From: CAWKOH01 sp963851245
Lineage (GTDB): Bacteria; Actinomycetota; Acidimicrobiia; Acidimicrobiales; Palsa-688
NCBI GenBank assembly: GCA_963851245.1
Contig: CAWKOH010000007.1
Coordinates: forward strand, 344,365 to 408,364
Direction of reading: 5' to 3'
Length of the DNA stretch: 64,000 bases
The notes below the pieces were generated by a model. It saw only the letters and a list, made by a program, of their open reading frames with translations, was not told the DNA's origin and ran no database searches. This document shows, in pieces, positions 41,128 through 50,330 of the stretch (position 1 is its first letter; the number at the start of each line of letters is the position of its first letter). Both the position numbers and the translations under genes were made by a program.

Positions 41128-42063
41128 ATGCGGTTCGGTATGTCGCTTGGCGGTGGGGTGCGGTCGTTCTCGTCCTGTCTGGAGGCCATCTCGGTCCTCG
41201 AGATTGCCGGATTGGACACGGCGTGGTGTGGGCAGCTGTTCGGTGTGGATGCGCTAACGCTCTACGCCGTGGCAGGCACGATGACGAGCCGTATCACGTT
41301 TGGAACCAGCGTCATCCCGACGTACTCGCGCCATCCCGTGGTCCTGGCCTCGAGTGCGCTAACGACGCAGGCGGCAACCGACGGCCGTCTCATACTCGGT
41401 GTCGGCTCGTCGCACCGGGCTCTGGTCGAGAACGCGCTGGGACTCGACTACGAGCGTCCGGCTGCTTATCTGCGGGAGTACATCGCTGTGTTGCGCCGTC
41501 TGCTCGCCGGCGAGCGGTTCGAACACCGGGGCCAGTTCCTCCACGTCGACACCACGACAGTGTTCGGTCCCGCACGGGTACCAGGCGCGGAGCCTCCGCC
41601 GATCTACGTCGGCACCATGTTCCCCCTCTCCCTCCGCGTGGCAGGCGAGTTGGCGGACGGTGTGGTCACCTGGCTGGTCGGAGCCCGGACCCTGCAAGAC
41701 CAGCTCATACCGACGTTGTATGAGGCCGCCGACGACTCGGGCCGGCCCCGACCGAAGGTCATCGCCGGCCTGCCCCTCGCAGTGTGCGCCGCGTCCGACA
41801 CGGCGGCCCAAGTCGACCTCGTGAACCGCCGCCTGGGCGGCTTCACGTCCCTGCCCGTGTACGAGAAGGTCCTTGCTCGGGAGCAGGACATCCCGCGGCC
41901 CGGCGATCTCGCGGCGATCGGTGACGAGGAGGCGGTCGCCGCACGGGTCCGGGAGCTCGTCGATGTCGGTGTCGACGAGACCTACGGCATCTGCTTCGGC
42001 GACGAAGATACCTTCAACCGTACGGTAACGTTCCTCGCCGACCTCGCCCGCTCGACCGGGTGA
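41128..42063 (+). CDS. LLM-class F420-dependent oxidoreductase
   Basis: A 311-residue luciferase-like (beta/alpha)8 oxidoreductase. 'ITFGTSVIPTYSRHPVVLA' and 'GRLILGVGSSHRALVENAL' are typical of actinobacterial F420-dependent members, as is 'PPPIYVGTMFPLSLRVAGEL'. In M. tuberculosis an enzyme of this class (Rv3520c) is encoded beside cyp142 and the ltp4/ltp3 genes, so it likely reduces or oxidises a steroid intermediate here. ATG 41128 has GGTGGGTGA just upstream. The gene is intact and lies 83 bases after the SDR. Confidence 0.9.
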   Translation: MRFGMSLGGGVRSFSSCLEAISVLEIAGLDTAWCGQLFGVDALTLYAVAGTMTSRITFGTSVIPTYSRHPVVLASSALTTQAATDGRLILGVGSSHRALVENALGLDYERPAAYLREYIAVLRRLLAGERFEHRGQFLHVDTTTVFGPARVPGAEPPPIYVGTMFPLSLRVAGELADGVVTWLVGARTLQDQLIPTLYEAADDSGRPRPKVIAGLPLAVCAASDTAAQVDLVNRRLGGFTSLPVYEKVLAREQDIPRPGDLAAIGDEEAVAARVRELVDVGVDETYGICFGDEDTFNRTVTFLADLARSTG

Positions 42064-42420
42064 ACCACCGATTGGGGTGATCAGGGGTAGGATTCTGCAG
42101 CGGCACGCGGTCGTGGACTCGCCGGCGGGGACGTAGCCGCTGTGATGGGTCGATAACCCGGCGACGGCATCATCCACGTCGGCAACGTCGTCGGCACAAT
42201 CCGTCCATACAGAGACCGTCGCGATCAGGCGGCCGCCGCTCGGGGGACGACTCCCGCGCCACCGCTGATTCGCGGCAAGGTCCTCGACCTGGAAGGCGAC
42301 ACCGGGGTAGCGGCCGGGATCGAGACTACCTAGTGGGCCGTCGATGAACGTGCGAATGACACCATGGTCCAATCGCGGTGCGTCGCCGGTCGTGAAGGCC
42401 ACGAAGACCACCTTCTCCAT
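42064..42420 (-). pseudogene. EthD-like protein, 3' truncated
   Basis: Starting at ATG 42420, 'MEKVVFVAFTTGDAPRLDHG' and 'ATVSVWTDCADDVADVD' resemble EthD-domain proteins of lipid catabolic clusters. About 115 residues make sense; beyond that the frame continues only as antisense of the F420 oxidoreductase, so the gene has probably lost its second half. Confidence 0.5.
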
Positions 42421-42492
42421 GTGCTTCCCACCTCCGAGGTCGAACGCTTGTGCGGTGTGCGCTACCGGAGCTGGATCCGGTGTCCTGAAGAG

Positions 42493-42651
42493 TTAGATTT
42501 CCTTGCCGGACCGGGCGGAGAAACCCACCTCGAGTCGCGTGACCGTGCACATTCGGACCAGGCCGCGCTCGATCCTTCCGGCCCATTCCTCAGCGACGGG
42601 GCTGCGGGCGAGGCGAACCAGGGCTGACTTGTCGATTAGCCACTTGGTCAC
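42493..42651 (-). pseudogene. vapC: VapC-type PIN toxin, truncated
   Basis: GTG 42651 gives 52 residues, 'TKWLIDKSALVRLARSPVAE' and 'RMCTVTRLEVGFSARSGKEI', the first half of a PIN-domain ribonuclease with its first acidic residue (Asp in 'LIDKSA') and Glu in 'TRLEVGFS'. A stop follows; the second half with the remaining catalytic acids is missing, so it should be inactive. Its start overlaps the antitoxin stop (GTGA). Confidence 0.75.
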
Positions 42652-42868
42652 TTCCAGGCTTGTCGCATCATGTCGGCGTCGGCGAGGTCGGCGAAGGTGT
42701 CGGCGAAAGCGACTAGGTCTCTCACGCTGACGTCTTCAGTGGCGTCACCACTTTCTGGGAGAGCGTCCGGCGGATGTACTCGGTGCGCGACAAGCCGATC
42801 CGACGAGCCTTGGCGTCGATTGCGGCCAGGACGTCATCGGGTAGATCGCGGATCAGCACGTCGGGCAT
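42648..42868 (-). pseudogene. vapB: VapB-type antitoxin, frameshifted
   Basis: ATG 42868 behind AGGAGGGTCT encodes 'PDVLIRDLPDDVLAAIDAKA' and 'RIGLSRTEYIRRTLSQKV', a ribbon-helix-helix antitoxin of the FitA/VapB type. At about 42,745 the frame changes and resumes 'ATEDVSVRDLVAFADTFADL' ending just at the toxin start. One missing base accounts for it. Confidence 0.75.
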
Positions 42869-43087
42869 AGACCCTCCTGGCGGTCGAGCACGATATCAAC
42901 AACTGTCGGGGACCGAAATCTGCCCCACGCTCGTCCTCTCCCTTGGGGACGCCAACCGGCCCCTAGAACGCCGTCTCTCTACTTGTCTTCACTTGTTTTC
43001 GATCATGCGGGCAGACACCGTCTCGTCGATGATCCGTAGGGATCCTGCGCTGGGGTGCCTGGCGTGATCCAGACCCGTAGGTCAGTT
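42869..43087. other. island right end, no gene seen
   Basis: No open frame with coding character, RNA gene or IS was recognised between vapB and the right arm-type repeats. Confidence 0.4.
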
Positions 43088-43112
43088 TTTGGACTACTTT
43101 TTGGACTACAAA
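43088..43112 (+). repeat. right arm-type repeats TTTGGACTACAA
   Basis: TTTGGACTAC (43088-43097) and TTTGGACTACAAA (43100-43112) mirror the pair at 24487-24512 inside the left end, in the same orientation. Confidence 0.65.
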
Positions 43113-43215
43113 TCATTGGGTGCCCCTTGGTCCCGTTTTGCCTCGCTCGGACATAAGTGCAGGTAGACGGGCCAATTGCCCTTTGAGCCGTCCCACTTTG
43201 GAGGACCTGACCGCA

Positions 43216-43258
43216 CTTACAACGCGGTGGTCGGGGGTTCGAGTCCCTCAGCGCCCAC
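43216..43258 (+). repeat. attR: duplicated 3' end of tRNA-Val
   Basis: Identical over 43 bases to 24403-24445. Only the 3' part of a tRNA is present, with no D-arm or 5' acceptor strand, so it is an attachment-site scar rather than a tRNA gene. Confidence 0.9.
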
Positions 43259-43275
43259 GCGGGAAAAAATCCCGC
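43259..43275 (+). terminator. hairpin behind attR, probable original tRNA-Val terminator
   Basis: GCGGGA and TCCCGC pair around AAAAA immediately after the att repeat. Before integration this hairpin would have followed the tRNA gene directly. Confidence 0.5.
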
Positions 43276-43494
43276 TCATCGGGGTTATTCCTACATAGCC
43301 GAGGCAGTGGCGGGGGATCAGGCGTGACCCGAACGTCACCCAACAGAATCGCCTTTGAATCGCCTTCGACAGTGCGGCGGACCCCTTAATCAGTCGGGCT
43401 GGAGCCGGATTCGGAGCCTCTTGTTGGAAGTGATGCGCTTTGGGATTCTCTTTAGACCGTAGATAACATCGCCGAAGGCTGCCCTGGACGGAAG

Positions 43495-46250
43495 ATGCCA
43501 GCGGAACCAGTGTTCGTGGATCGTGTCGAGGAGAAGAAAATCTTGGAAGGCCTGGTCGGGTCCGCTCGGCTAGGGGAGAGTGGGGCGCTGGTCGTTTTCG
43601 GTGAAGCAGGGATGGGCAAGACGGCGCTGCTGGACCTGGCGGTTTCTCTGACAGATCTGTCGGTTGCTCGTATTTCGGGGGTCGAGGCGGAGCAGGCGTT
43701 TGGTTTCGCCGCCTTGCATCGCCTCTTCGTCCCATTTATGCGTCAAGTGGAGGTGCTGCCGTCGCCGCAACGGATAGCATTGGAGACGGCGTTTGGGCTG
43801 CGGCAGAACGGCCCTCCTGATCGGTTCATGGTCGGCTTGGCGGCGTTGAGCGTGCTGGCGGCCGAAGCCTCACAGTCCGGGATGCTTTGTGTCGTCGATG
43901 ACGCGCAATGGATCGACGTGGAGTCACTGCAGACGCTGGCCTTCATCGGGCGGCGAATTTGGGCCGAGGGTGTCGCTCTTCTCTTCGGTCTTCGCACCCA
44001 CCTGGACCTGCCGTCGGCCCTGGCCGGGATACCGACGTTGGAAGTCAGCGGCCTGCCCTACGAGGCCGCCGTGGATCTGTTGGCGCACACGGCGGCACGC
44101 TCGATGCCCCGCCGGGTGGCGCAGCGAGTTATCGGTGAGACAGGTGGATGTCCTTTGGCGCTTTGGGAGCTCGGCAAGGAGCTGGCCGAAACACATACGA
44201 CCGACCTTGGGCCGCCCATGGAGCCCCTCGCACTCAGTCATCGACTGGAGGACCACTTCTCCCAGCAGATTGTGGGTCTTCCATCAGATACGCAGCTGCT
44301 GCTGCTCATCGCGGCGGCGGACAGCTCGGGAGATCGGGGGTTGGTTTCGAAGGTGGCCCGCGATCTCGGGGTTGGTGTCGACGCCCACAAGGACGCGGAG
44401 CAGCAGCGGATCTTGTTGCCGGGTGCAGAGATACGGTTCCGGCATCCCTTGATCCGCTCGGCGGTGTATGCCCGGGCGGATCCGGAGCAGCGCCGGGCGG
44501 TGCATCAGACGCTAGCTCAGGCCACGGGGAAAAGCGCTCACCCGGATCGTTGGGCTGGCCACGTCGCATTAGGTGCGGCGGGTCCCAGTGAGCAGTTAGC
44601 GGGCGAGCTCGAGGCCATGTCGCAAGTAGCACAGGCGCGTGGCGGATACTCGGCGCAGGCAACCCTGCTGGTCCAAGCCGCCAACCTGAGCGAGTCCTTG
44701 GAGACCCGATCGGAACGCCTCCTCGCCGCCGCGGCCGCCGCGCTCACGGCAGGGGCGCACCGCTACGCGGCGGAGCTCCTCGATCAGGCCGAAGCACATC
44801 TTTCGGAGCCAGCCGCCATCGCCGAAGCTCAACACCTCCGTGGACGGCTTGCCATCCCTCTCCATGGGCCACCCAAAGCGCCGGCGTTGCTATTGGCCGC
44901 GGCGCGCTCGTTCCTGCCATTGAACATGAGCAGAGCCCGCGAACTCCTATTGGAAGCGTTCGAGGCGTACACCATTTCGGGACGATTCACCTCAGAGATC
45001 TCACCCTACGACATCGCGTCCGTGTCCGAGCAGACCAGCGCGACGGCTGAGTCGCTCACGCTGCAGGACCACCTGCTGGACGGCACAACGGCCTTCTTCG
45101 GCCGGAGCCGATCCGAGGCGTACGAGCACTACCGCAGAGCCTTAGACCTCCTTCGCGCCGGAGACGTCACCGACGAACAGATCGCCAAGTGGGCCAATTT
45201 CGCCTGCTGGGTGATGGAAGAAATCTTCGACGACTCGGCATACGACTTCTGGGTGTCACGGGCCGACTCCTATGCTCGCCGAAACGGTGCCCTCTTCGTC
45301 CTGCTGTTCAACTTCTTCGCCCAGATGCAATCTGACCTTCGCGCCGGCCGCCTACGTGCCGCGGCGGGCCGTCACGTCGAATCCCTCAATGTCGCAGCCG
45401 CGATTGGATCGCTCTCCCAGCTATACCCCCGAATGGATTACATCGTCCTGGCCTGGGCAGGCGATGAGGAGGGCACTCTCGCGGCGACTGCCGCGCTCGA
45501 TAGAGGCCAACACCGCAGTTGGCATAGAAGCGGTCGCTATCGGGGCGCACTTGGCGCTCGCGATCCTTCACATCGGCGCGGCACGGTACCAGGACGCGCT
45601 AGCGGAAACCGACTTCATCCGCGCTCAAAACATGATTTGTTGGCCAGCTCAGGCTCTCCCAATCGCAGTCGAGGCCGCGGTCAGATCAGGTCAGAATCGA
45701 AAAGGCACAGCACGCCCTGGCCGACCTCGAGTCCAGAGCCGGACCGAGCGGCACCCCGTGGGCCCTCGGGCTAGTAGCCCGCTGCAAGGCCCTGCTCGCC
45801 GACTCCCCTGAAGCCGAGAAGCACTTCCAGGAGGCCATCGACCTCCTCCAGCGAACCTCGGTTGCCACCGACGTCGCCCGTACCCGGCTCCTATACGGAG
45901 AATGGTTGCGTCGGGAAAAGAGGCGTGTAGACGCCCGGACTCAGCTGCGCATGGCACATGACTTCTTCGCCGAGATCGGGGCCATGGGCTTCGCCAAGAG
46001 GGCGGAGATTGAGCTCCTGGCAACCGGAGAGCGAGCCCGACCCCGGTCCGTCCAGAGCGGAGGGAGTCTCACTCCCCAGGAGCGGCGCGTCGCCGAACTC
46101 GCGGCCGACGGTCTGTCGAACAGCGAGATCGCGTCGCAACTGTTCATCAGCGCCGCGACGGTCGACTACCACCTCCGCAAGGTGTACCGGAAGCTCGACG
46201 TCGGCTCCCGCGTCCTGCTCGGCAAAGCATTGCTGGGACCCGTCAAATAA
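43495..46250 (+). pseudogene. LAL-type LuxR-family regulator with N-terminal ATPase, two frameshifts
   Basis: A large STAND-type regulator of about 917 residues if frames are joined. Walker A is 'VVFGEAGMGKTALLDLAV', Walker B 'MLCVVDDAQWIDVES'; a TPR-like helical middle follows; the C-terminal LuxR helix-turn-helix is 'LTPQERRVAELAADGLSNSE' to 'TVDYHLRKVYRKLDVGSR'. The frame changes at about 45,500 (resuming 'IEANTAVGIEAVAIGAHLA') and about 45,690 (resuming 'EKAQHALADLESRAGPSG'). Both are +1 (or two bases lost). All domains are present, so it may be recently broken or mis-sequenced. Confidence 0.8.
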
Positions 46251-46474
46251 GGCCAAGCAGAACTCGCGTTCGAGGTTCGCGAAATGGCCAGCTCGTCCTC
46301 CGCAGCGCCAACACGATCTCGTCCTTGGTCCTGAACTGGAAGTAGATCGGCTGCCTTGGTCACTCCGATCGCGTCGGCGATCATCTGGAGGGAGGTGCCG
46401 CCCACTCCCTGCTGAGCGAATAGTTCGAGGGAGGCGGCGACGATGCGGGACTGAGCGGCACTTAGAGGCCGCAT
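46243..46474 (-). pseudogene. TetR regulator N-terminal fragment
   Basis: ATG 46474 gives 'RIVAASLELFAQQGVGGTSL' and 'QMIADAIGVTKAA', a TetR helix-turn-helix; after a frame change at about 46,350 it continues 'IYFQFRTKDEIVLAL' and soon stops. The ligand-binding domain is absent. Its end touches the stop of the LuxR-type regulator. Confidence 0.65.
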
Positions 46475-46665
46475 GTCCGGTTGGCCGATCGCGACTTGCT
46501 CGGCACCCTCGGTCCACGAAACCGCAGTCTACAAGCGCTTGAGCCGAAGCCTAGTCGAACGGCTAGTCTCGGCTCAAGGGCCAACCCTCATTTCGCGGGC
46601 CGGGTGTTTCCCAGCCGTTGCGCACGCCAGCCTCGAAGATCTAACCGTTGCCAAGGAGTTCTGTG

Positions 46666-47787
46666 ATGACCGAGCCCGACGAAGACCATTCAGAAGGTCC
46701 TCGACGTCCGGAAGGTCGGCGCGGACTACGAGGAGCACCAGCAGGCAGGTCCGCTTGGACATCCCAGTCGACCTCCACAACTTCAAGAAATTCCCGGTGG
46801 TCGATCCGCCCGGCATGCACAAGCCGACAGGCCCCGATACACGAGCGCAGATCAGAGTCGATTCCAGCGCCGAGCTCCCCGATTACAGCGGACCGTTCAA
46901 GGCCGACCTTCGGTTCTCGGACTTCTCGAACCAGGCTCTCGTCAACATGATTGCCATGAGCGACGAGTACTACCGAGTGTGCGTAGAAGCGTGGGCCGGC
47001 GAGGTCGCCAAGCGCTACGGCCACGACCTGATGGCAGAGATCCAAGCGGAAGCGTGGCAGACCATCGTCCTGCCGCAGCTACACCAGATGCTCGAGGAGT
47101 GGATGGAGATCCCGGCCGACGGAGCCGAGGCGTTGGTCGCGGAGGTAGCCGACGAGATTACGGCTCGGCAGGAGGAGGGTGGTGTCGTGACCATCAACCC
47201 GTTCCGGGCCGAGATGACCGACGTCGACCTTCCCAAAGGAGAAGCTCGTCAAATGGGCACTGGGCAGCCACGAATACCTGCTCACAGCGATCGAGGGGTG
47301 GGCCGGGGACATCGTGATCCGCTACGGGCTCGACGCGATGTTCGAGATCCAGTGGGACCTCTGGAGTGAAAAGGTGCTGCCCGCGGTACGCGACCTCAAG
47401 GCACGATGGATGAAGGTCGGAGACGGCACCGTTGAGGCCTTCATGAAAGACATCCAGATCGACGCCTCGTCGTTCCCAGGCAAGGCCTTCGACCTTACGT
47501 TCGAGATGCCGGAACCGGACGTCGGCATCATGACGTTCAACAAGTGCATTCAGGTCGACCAATGGGAATCGATGGGTCGCCCCGACATCGCGGAGAAGTC
47601 CGCTCACGTGACCTGTCCCGCCTCGATCATCGAGACTGCCAAGATGTACAACCCGAACATGAAAGTCGAGATTCTGGCGATCCCGCCGCGGATCAGCAAG
47701 GACCACGTCTGCTGCCGATGGCGGCTGTCCATGCGTGACGAATCAGACCCTGAATATGTTCCGGTCGAAATTACGAGGCAGCCCTAG
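46666..47787 (+). pseudogene. DUF6125-like protein with internal duplication, three frameshifts
   Basis: ATG 46666 follows AAGGAG. Pieces in successive frames join to about 373 residues: 'TIQKVLDVRKVGADYEEHQQ', 'VDLHNFKKFPVVDPPGMHKP', a first unit 'VEAWAGEVAKRYGHDLMAEI' (about 46,985) and a second unit 'EGWAGDIVIRYGLDAMFEIQ' (about 47,290), then 'MTFNKCIQVDQWESMGRPD' and 'HVTCPASIIETAKMYNPNMK'. Frame changes fall near 46,685, 46,740 and 47,240 and sum to zero. The two W-A-G-x-x-x-x-R-Y-G units look like a tandem domain duplication. Function of the family is unknown to me. Confidence 0.6.
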
Positions 47788-47792
47788 AGTGA

Positions 47793-47936
47793 GAGCCGCA
47801 CCAGACGACGGCCGCGGACGTGCGAGCCGCGATAGAAGAAGTGACCAAGTCGCCCGCTCTGGGTGAAGATGTGCAGCGGGTCGAAGGCCATCTTCGAGAC
47901 CTGGGGTGGGAGTTGGAAGCGGCCCGCGATCACTGA
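47793..47936 (+). other. short C-terminal-like open stretch
   Basis: Codons reading 'AADVRAAIEEVTKSPALGED' and 'RVEGHLRDLGWELEAARDH' then TGA look like the end of a helical protein, but there is no convincing start. The rest of 47,937-48,087 holds nothing recognised. Confidence 0.3.
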
Positions 47937-48087
47937 CTGGCCAAGCCACGTGTTCCTATGTCACGACAGGACTTCAGGGACAGAAGACCCCAGGTCAGAG
48001 CCTAGATGGCAGTACAGCATTAACTTTTGAGGGATCGACGCTGACTCGCGCCGACGCGGCAATATTGGCGCTGACTGGAGGCAGGCG

Positions 48088-48549
48088 TCAGGCTTGAGGC
48101 GGCCATACGGGACCTACACCGCCAAGTGGAGGAGGTCGCGGCGGAGGTCGCCACGCTGTAAAGCCACCGCCAGAATCCGCCCCCGAGGAGCCCCCGGCAT
48201 CGGTCGGGGGCTCCTGCGCGTCCCGGAGCGTTTCGGCGGGGTTGTCAGGAACCAGCGGTATCACCTTCCCGTCCGGGTTGTTAACCGTGAAGCCGTTGGT
48301 GCGGCCGATGGCATTCAACGGGGTCTCGCCGGTCCTGGCGCAAATGTCTCGGATCGCCGCGGCGGCGATAGTTGTGATGGCGGCGCACACTTCGTCTCGC
48401 CGGTTCATCTGGTCGGCTTTGCGCCAGAACCGTCCGACCGCTTTGGCGGCCTGCTTGTCACCTGGGGGTCCTTCGGCTGCTGTGGCGACCATGGCGGAGG
48501 CGACGTTCATGAGCGTCGACAGATGGTCTTGGCCCGATGGTTCGCTCAT
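48088..48549 (-). CDS. hypothetical protein
   Basis: A 153-residue protein from ATG 48549. The N-terminal two thirds are helical with coding-like composition ('LSTLMNVASAMVATAAEGPP', 'VCAAITTIAAAAIRDICART'), then 'TVNNPDGKVIPLVPDNPAET' and a Pro/Gly-rich tail. The tail may be an artefact of reading into non-coding DNA. No family recognised. It lies in a region full of gene fragments, but this frame is itself uninterrupted. Confidence 0.45.
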   Translation of the reverse strand: MSEPSGQDHLSTLMNVASAMVATAAEGPPGDKQAAKAVGRFWRKADQMNRRDEVCAAITTIAAAAIRDICARTGETPLNAIGRTNGFTVNNPDGKVIPLVPDNPAETLRDAQEPPTDAGGSSGADSGGGFTAWRPPPRPPPLGGVGPVWPPQA

Positions 48550-48560
48550 CAAGCTAAAAC

Positions 48561-48817
48561 CTACCTTTCGGGCGTCGCCTCGGCGACCGCCTGCCGTACT
48601 TGGCCGTCCATGACCGGGGGGTGGCTATCTCTTCGATGAGCGCCATGGCGGTTTCTGGGGTGAGGGCGCCGGCCGAGTGGCCGGCTGGCAGCGCGGACAA
48701 CCACCGGGTCCTCCAGCGGCCCCGATCCCTGCTTGCGATAAGACACTCAGCGATTCCTTGAGCCTCACGGCCCACCCCTCCTGGCAGGCCACAAAAAGCA
48801 ACAGGGATCACCGGCAC
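48561..48817 (-). pseudogene. hypothetical protein fragment with frameshift
   Basis: Reads 'AECLIASRDRGRWRTRWLSA' and 'ALTPETAMALIEEIAT', then, after a frame change near 48,628, 'PPVMDGQVRQAVAEATPER' to a stop 11 bases before the next gene on the same strand. The family is not recognised. Confidence 0.4.
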
Positions 48818-48920
48818 ATCTACTCATCTGCGCGTTGCCGGGTGCACTTGCGACGCAAAACGGGAAGCCGAGCGTCAGCGGGCGTTCTGTGCGGCTGATC
48901 TGGGTGTACGTGATCGGCAA

Positions 48921-49163
48921 TCAGGGGCCGGTCCAAGCGATAGATTTGCCGAGATTTAGGCTTCTTGGGGAAAGAGAGCGGCTGACTTGAGCCGATCGGC
49001 CGGTAGTGGGCGGGATCGCGCCGATCGATCTGAACCAGGGTGGGATGGGGATGGATTCCGTGGCCGAATCGTGGGACCTCGGGCCAAGCGCTGGCCGGGG
49101 CACGGCGAGCCACTCGAAGGTGTTGCGCTCGATGTCGAGCAGGTCCTGGTGCTTGGTGGTCAC
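48921..49163 (-). CDS. small hypothetical protein, doubtful
   Basis: Eighty codons from 49163, beginning 'TTKHQDLLDIERNTFEWLAV'. The first 20 residues look like protein; the remainder is of uncertain quality. No ribosome binding site was recognised. Possibly another fragment in the decay zone. Confidence 0.25.
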   Translation of the reverse strand: MTTKHQDLLDIERNTFEWLAVPRPALGPRSHDSATESIPIPPWFRSIGAIPPTTGRSAQVSRSLSPRSLNLGKSIAWTGP

Positions 49164-49316
49164 CCAGAACGGGTTGAAGCCCTCGTTTCGACCTGATGCA
49201 CCGGATCCTGCGTGCGCAATACGGCACAGGCCTGGTAGAACCGCGGCTCATCGGCGTGGGCCCCGGGATCGCAGAAGACCTGCCGGGCCTCGCCCACATC
49301 TATCCGGCGGTCCTCT

Positions 49317-50038
49317 TACGAGATGGATTTGCCGGCGACGATCGTGCCGCACAATGGCTGCATGCTGTTGACGAGTTTGAAGGACGATCCGTCCCAATGG
49401 ATCACCCAGGCGCAGTTGTCGGCGCCGGCGCTGCCATGGCCTCGCTGGTCCATGGCAATCCGATGGTGTGAGAGCCGTAGAGACGGGCGGCGTTGTAGCT
49501 TCGAATGGAGAGCATGGCGTTGATGAATTGCTGCTGGGTCGGGTTGGTGCCAGCTTGCTTGAGGCCGGCGACAAAGGAGTCCACCGACGCATAGCTGAGG
49601 TAGGCGTTTTCGTCGATTTGGTTCTCGGGGACTCCGGCGTAGGTCTTCATGGCGTTGACTAGTTGCTGTGTGGCGGGTGTGCTCAGTTCGACCGGCTCGA
49701 AGCTGTAGGGGATGTAGGAGCCCTTGGCGGCGGACTGAGTGGCGGGCCCCTGGGTAATAGGCTTCCGTATCCGGCGGTCAACATGGGAGCGACCAGTAGT
49801 GCCCCGGCGGTGCGCAGGCCGGTGATGAGTGCCAGGGACGTGCTTTGTTCGACCGAGGCCACCAGGCTGTCGACACCGCCGTTCTTCACGGCGATGACCC
49901 CGGGGCCGACGTTGGTGGATCCGAAAGGGAGCTGCGAGTTGAGGTAGCCGACCTTGACGCCGGCGAGCTGGGCCGAGACGGCGTTGCCCTTGGCGTTCAG
50001 AGAGGAGCTGGGCACTATGGAGTACCCGATGGCTGCGC
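49317..50038 (-). pseudogene. ABC-transporter substrate-binding protein (periplasmic type I) fragment
   Basis: Blocks in different frames belong to one branched-chain-amino-acid-type binding protein: 'GNAVSAQLAGVKVGYLNSQL', 'VDSLVASVEQSTSLALITGL' and 'GALLVAPMLTAGYGSLL', then 'YASVDSFVAGLKQAGTNPTQ' and 'FINAMLSIRSYNAARLYGSH', then 'IHWDGSSFKLVNSMQPLCG' to a stop at 49317. Frame changes lie near 49,740 and 49,455. The signal peptide and N-terminal half are missing and replaced by an IS481 fragment. Confidence 0.65.
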
Positions 50039-50042
50039 CCTG

Positions 50043-50167
50043 GCGGTAGCGGGCGATCAGCTCATACAGCCAGCTGCGGGAGATGTCGTGGGCTTCGCAG
50101 ACCTCCTTGACGTTTCTGCCTTGACCAGCACTGCATTGATGACATAACCGGAGTGGTCCATCCGCAT
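50043..50167 (-). pseudogene. IS481-family transposase N-terminal fragment
   Basis: From ATG 50167: 'MRMDHSGYVINAVLVK' then, one base out of frame, 'GRNVKEVCEAHDISRSWLYE' and 'LIARYR', the helix-turn-helix start of IS481-type transposases. The DDE domain is absent; the sequence runs straight into the substrate-binding protein fragment. Confidence 0.65.
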
Positions 50168-50330
50168 GGCCTTTCATGGTCATGTCCGGGATGTCTCGCG
50201 ACAGGGATCCGGGATCTGTTGAAACCGGACACCTCAGCGCCCAGCACCCGTTTAGCCTGTTAACGCCTGGGGCGGATTCTGGGGGTGCAAGCCTTAAGGG
50301 CCGGCGCTAGGGCAGTGGCAAACTCGACGC

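Larger units (their letters stand above)
24403..43258. mobile_element. 18.9-kb genomic island in tRNA-Val carrying lipid/steroid catabolism genes
   Basis: Bounded by perfect 43-bp direct repeats of the tRNA-Val 3' end, with TTTGGACTACAA repeats just inside both ends and an integrase N-terminal fragment next to attL. Cargo includes two TetR regulators, crotonase, thiolase-fold proteins, acyl-CoA ligase, P450, DUF35 protein, SDR, F420 oxidoreductase, a broken vapBC and an ISKra4-family element. With the integrase truncated the island should no longer move by itself. Confidence 0.85.

Noticed and set aside
41359..42063. minus-strand extension of the EthD-like frame
   Set aside because: Runs antisense through the intact F420 oxidoreductase and loses EthD character after about 42,064.
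43216..43258. second tRNA-Val
   Set aside because: Only the 3' part is present; 5' acceptor and D-arm are missing. It is an att repeat.
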